Assembly: GCA_013289615.1 (NCBI GenBank)
Contig: JABCZO010000001.1
Coordinates: 1-64,000 of the forward strand
Length of the DNA stretch: 64,000 bases
Source: Gammaproteobacteria bacterium
GTDB lineage: Bacteria; Pseudomonadota; Gammaproteobacteria; Steroidobacterales; Steroidobacteraceae
Direction of reading: 5' to 3'
Part shown: positions 61,161 through 64,000 of the stretch, one piece after another
Numbering within the stretch: the stretch's first letter is position 1
Layout: each line of letters begins with the position of its first letter
Notes under the pieces: model-generated
Database searches by the model: none
What the model was told of the DNA's origin: nothing
The model's input: the letters and a program-made list of their open reading frames with translations, nothing else
Program-made: the position numbers and the translations under genes

Positions 61161-62564
61161 ATGAACGACCAGCGGCCACGACCGGCCAAACCGTCCGTCA
61201 CCAGACACCGAAAAAGGCTCCCTGTGGCCAATACTGATCGCTCCTCAAGCCCCAAAGCACGCGCCAGGCTCCTCGCCGAGTCGAACCGCGGATCGAGCGC
61301 AGCCGCTCTGGCCCGCCAGCCCACCGATCGGCTGCTGGAGGCGGTCCAGCGACAGACCTTCCGTTTCTTCTGGGAGGGGGCAGAGCCGACTAGCGCTCTT
61401 GCGCCTGATCGGCGCAGTACCCACGATCGGACGGTCGAGGTGCCGGTGACGATGGCCGGCTCCGGTTTCGGCGTCATGGCACTGATCGTCGCCATCGAGC
61501 GTGGCTGGATTTCGCGCGATGCCGCGCTGGAGCGTCTGCAGCGCATGCTCGACTTTCTCATCAGCGCTCCGTGCTATCACGGCGCCTTCTCGCATTTCAT
61601 GCACGCGCGCACCAAGGCCACCGTCCCGCTGACCCGCAAGGATGATGGCGGCGACCTGGTGGAGACCTCGTATCTTTGCATGGGGCTGCTGTGTGCGCGC
61701 CAGTACTTCGATCGCAACACCAGCGCCGAAAAGAAGCTGCGCGCGTATATCACCGATCTGTGGGAAGGGGTTGAATGGAGCTGGTATACGCAGGGCGGAC
61801 GCCAGGTGCTGTACTGGCATTGGAGTCCCAACAATGGCTGGTCGATGAACCATGCGATCCGCGGTTGGGATGAATGTCTGGTCACCTACGTACTTGCGGC
61901 ATCCGCACCTCGCTATCGCATCGACCCAAGTGTCTACCATCAGGGCTATGCCGCGGGTCGTAACTATCTGAACGGCAAATCCTACTATGGGGTCGAGCTG
62001 CCGCTGGGCATGCCGTATGGCGGACCGCTGTTCTTTACCCACTATTCGTTCTGTGGCCTCGATCCCAGAGGGCTGCAGGACCGCTACGCCGACTATTGGC
62101 AGAAGAATCTCAACCACGTGCGCATCAACTACGCGCATTGCGTTGCCAATCCGCATCGCTACAAGGGCTATGGTCCGTCCTGCTGGGGTCTCACCGCGAG
62201 CGAAGACAAGGGCGGGTACTCGATGCACGACCCCGCCCACGACAACGGAACCATCGCGCCCACCGCAGCCGTGGCAAGCATTCCGTATGCCCCGCGTGCG
62301 GCGATGCGGGCATTGCGCCATTTTCTCGGCAGCCACGGCCAACGACTGTGGGGACGATATGGCCTCACCGACGCATTTAGCCAGAGCAGGAACTGGTATG
62401 CCGATACCTTCCTTGCCATCGACCAGGGCCCGATCATCCTGATGATCGAGAACTACCGCACCGGCCTGCTGTGGAAGCTGTTCATGAGCGTGCCGGAGGT
62501 ACAGGCAGGACTGCGCAGTCTCGGCTTCGCAAGTCCCCATCTGACCCGACGGACGCGCCGCTGA
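61161..62564 (+). CDS. PF10091-type glucoamylase-like protein (GH144-like endo-beta-1,2-glucanase)
   Basis: A 467-residue (alpha/alpha)6-type glycosidase. Core segments are 'FFWEGAEPTSALAPDRRS', 'VTMAGSGFGVMALIVAIERGWISR', 'YWHWSPNNGWSMNHAIRGWDECLVTY' and 'YADTFLAIDQGPIILMIENYRTGLLW', all typical of the Glycoamylase (PF10091) family that includes GH144 endo-beta-1,2-glucanases. A basic, Ser/Arg-rich N-terminal 50 residues replaces the usual signal peptide. With GH3 beside it, degradation of a beta-1,2-glucan to glucose is a reasonable inference. TGATG overlap with the GH15 gene downstream. Confidence 0.85.
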   Translation: MNDQRPRPAKPSVTRHRKRLPVANTDRSSSPKARARLLAESNRGSSAAALARQPTDRLLEAVQRQTFRFFWEGAEPTSALAPDRRSTHDRTVEVPVTMAGSGFGVMALIVAIERGWISRDAALERLQRMLDFLISAPCYHGAFSHFMHARTKATVPLTRKDDGGDLVETSYLCMGLLCARQYFDRNTSAEKKLRAYITDLWEGVEWSWYTQGGRQVLYWHWSPNNGWSMNHAIRGWDECLVTYVLAASAPRYRIDPSVYHQGYAAGRNYLNGKSYYGVELPLGMPYGGPLFFTHYSFCGLDPRGLQDRYADYWQKNLNHVRINYAHCVANPHRYKGYGPSCWGLTASEDKGGYSMHDPAHDNGTIAPTAAVASIPYAPRAAMRALRHFLGSHGQRLWGRYGLTDAFSQSRNWYADTFLAIDQGPIILMIENYRTGLLWKLFMSVPEVQAGLRSLGFASPHLTRRTRR

Positions 62565-63880
62565 TGGAACCGCTCGACCGCTGGGTCGATCGACAGTACC
62601 GTCACGCCGCGCGCGCCATGCGGGCCAGCATATCGCCGCTGGGCATCGTCAAGACGCGGCCGGGATTCGGTCAGACGGTGGTGCCGATCAGTGGCTCGGT
62701 GGTCGCCTCGCCTGTGCTTGCCGCCTACGATCCGGACCCGGACTATTTCTTCCACTGGTATCGGGACTCCGCGGTCGTCATCGATGCCTTGCGACAGCTG
62801 TTCGAGGACGGCAGCGCGGGACCGGATGCAGTGGCGCAATTCTCGGATTTCGTGCACTTCAGCCTGGCGCTGCAGCAGCTGGACGGGCGCCCGCTGGCTG
62901 CCTCTGATGCCTGGCGCACCAGGGTCGCGCCGGATTTCAAGAAATTCCTGCGCACCGACGCCGATCTCGCGCGCATCCATGGCGAGGCGGTGGCCGCCGA
63001 AACGCGGGTCAATCCGGACGGCAGGCTCGATATCTCCAGTTGGCCACGCCCGCAAAATGACGGGCCTGCGCTGCGGGCGCTCACACTGCTACGGTGGAGC
63101 CGAAGCGCGCGCTTCGACCCGCCGCTGAGCGCGGCAGTGTCGGCGCTATTGCGTGCCGATCTCGCCTTCACGCAGCAGCACTGGCGCGATGCCTGCTTCG
63201 ATATCTGGGAGGAGGAGCAGGGCCTGCATTACTACACGCTCTCGATCGCCGCTGCGGCGCTCAATGCCGGTGCCGACTGGCTGCAACAGCACGGCAAAGG
63301 CGCGCAGGCGCGCGCCGCCGCAACCGAAGCCGAGACCATTCGTCGAGCGCTCGACGGCTACTGGCTCGATGATCAGGGATATTACCGATCGCGAACCCTT
63401 GCATCGGGTCAGCGCTCGGCCAAGGAACTCGACATCGCCGTCATTCTCGCCGCACTGCACGGCGCCGGCACCGGGACAGTCCACTCGGTGCACGACCCGC
63501 GCATGCATGCCACTCTTGCGCAGTTGGAAGCCCTGTTCGACGCGGCCTATCCGATCAACCACGATCGCCCAGCGTCGCGCGCGCCCGCCATGGGCCGGTA
63601 TGCTGGCGACGTCTATTATTCAGGCGGCGCCTATTATTTCTCGACTTTGGCGGCCGCAGAATTCTGTTTCCGAGCGGCCATCGGGGTCGCGGCTGCGCGC
63701 GAGCTGCGCGAGCGCGGCGACGCTTTTCTGGAGACGGTGCGCAGCTTCACGCCGCCGAGCGGCGACCTGTCGGAGCAGTTCGACCAGAAAACCGGTGCTC
63801 AGACGTCTGCCAGGCAGCTCGCCTGGAGCTATGCCGCATTCATCTCCTGCATCGCCGCGCGGCGTGCTGTCACTGCATGA
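62564..63880 (+). CDS. GH15 family glucoamylase (glucan 1,4-alpha-glucosidase-like)
   Basis: The frame on the track opens at 62471; ATG 62564, sharing a base with the previous stop (TGATG), gives 438 residues. GH15 marks are 'YFFHWYRDSAVVIDAL' and the catalytic-acid segment 'CFDIWEEEQGLHYYT', with 'YYFSTLAAAEFCFRAA' late in the barrel. It would release glucose from alpha-glucan ends, but close coupling with a PF10091 enzyme and GH3 leaves open a different glucan. No signal peptide. It may be cytoplasmic like its two neighbours. Confidence 0.88.
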   Translation: MEPLDRWVDRQYRHAARAMRASISPLGIVKTRPGFGQTVVPISGSVVASPVLAAYDPDPDYFFHWYRDSAVVIDALRQLFEDGSAGPDAVAQFSDFVHFSLALQQLDGRPLAASDAWRTRVAPDFKKFLRTDADLARIHGEAVAAETRVNPDGRLDISSWPRPQNDGPALRALTLLRWSRSARFDPPLSAAVSALLRADLAFTQQHWRDACFDIWEEEQGLHYYTLSIAAAALNAGADWLQQHGKGAQARAAATEAETIRRALDGYWLDDQGYYRSRTLASGQRSAKELDIAVILAALHGAGTGTVHSVHDPRMHATLAQLEALFDAAYPINHDRPASRAPAMGRYAGDVYYSGGAYYFSTLAAAEFCFRAAIGVAAARELRERGDAFLETVRSFTPPSGDLSEQFDQKTGAQTSARQLAWSYAAFISCIAARRAVTA

Positions 63881-63980
63881 ATACCGCCTGCCCGCCGACC
63901 GCTCCCGCTTGCCGCGTTGGGCATGCCGGATTATGGTAGCGCCGATCGGTTGCGCCCGATGACAGATCCGCGCCCTATCC

Positions 63981-63986
63981 AAGGAG
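63981..63986 (+). promoter_or_regulatory. Ribosome site of a gene beginning at the window edge
   Basis: AAGGAG lies 13 bases before the last base of the window, an A that could open an ATG. The 120 bases after the GH15 stop hold no complete gene. The next gene cannot be identified. Confidence 0.35.
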
Positions 63987-64000
63987 TATCTGGCACGCCA

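Noticed and set aside
59330-61237. 635-codon plus-strand frame antisense to the GH3 gene
   Set aside because: Shadow frame, composition typical of antisense high-GC translation; GH3 motifs lie on the minus strand.

Overview
The window is a gene-dense, high-GC stretch of a proteobacterial chromosome. The content points to a gammaproteobacterium with Xanthomonadales/Nevskiales/Steroidobacter-like traits: a TonB-dependent receptor beside a TPR-sulfotransferase, an MltF-like transglycosylase, M61 and penicillin-acylase family enzymes, and many GlxA/TetR regulators. This placement is inferred from gene content only. I saw no rRNA, tRNA, CRISPR array, insertion sequence or prophage.

0-10 kb: a DUF3617 secreted protein, a small Cys/His protein, a proline-iminopeptidase-like hydrolase and an APC permease. 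Then comes a carnitine locus: a minus-strand operon of carnitine dehydrogenase fused to a thioesterase, a BetI-like TetR regulator and an acyl-CoA dehydrogenase, divergent from an NCS1 permease and a CdhR-like GlxA regulator. 10-17 kb: a TonB-dependent receptor, a TPR-sulfotransferase and glycogen debranching GlgX.

17-35 kb: a complete choline-to-glycine island. ChoXW (fused) and ChoV import choline. BetA oxidises it to betaine aldehyde and BetB (in one ORF with its repressor BetI) to glycine betaine. GbcA (fused to a ferredoxin domain) demethylates betaine to dimethylglycine, a DMGDH-type flavoprotein makes sarcosine, and SoxBDAG makes glycine. A GbdR-like activator sits inside the island. 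The carnitine operon would feed the same betaine pool, but the DUF849-type cleavage enzyme is absent from the window. Four steps are encoded by fused genes, which is the most distinctive feature of the region.

35-50 kb: a methyltransferase; a UBP zinc finger coupled to a cNMP/thioredoxin-reductase-like fusion; an MltF-like transglycosylase; a ureohydrolase with a sodium symporter; a penicillin-acylase family enzyme; a hotdog thioesterase; a remnant of an alpha-2-macroglobulin gene; a Tat-exported flavin amine oxidoreductase coupled to a cytochrome c; an N-formylglutamate amidohydrolase; a Cys/Met-metabolism PLP enzyme; and xylulokinase.

50.6-56.8 kb: a tightly coupled four-gene operon, SIR2-like-TIR / STAND NTPase with TM and TPR-like region / PGDYG-like small protein / multi-TM protein. 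It looks like an uncharacterised immune or conflict system and is the best candidate for something undescribed. 57-64 kb: an M61 peptidase and a glucan-degradation group (GH3 BglX-like, PF10091/GH144-like, GH15).
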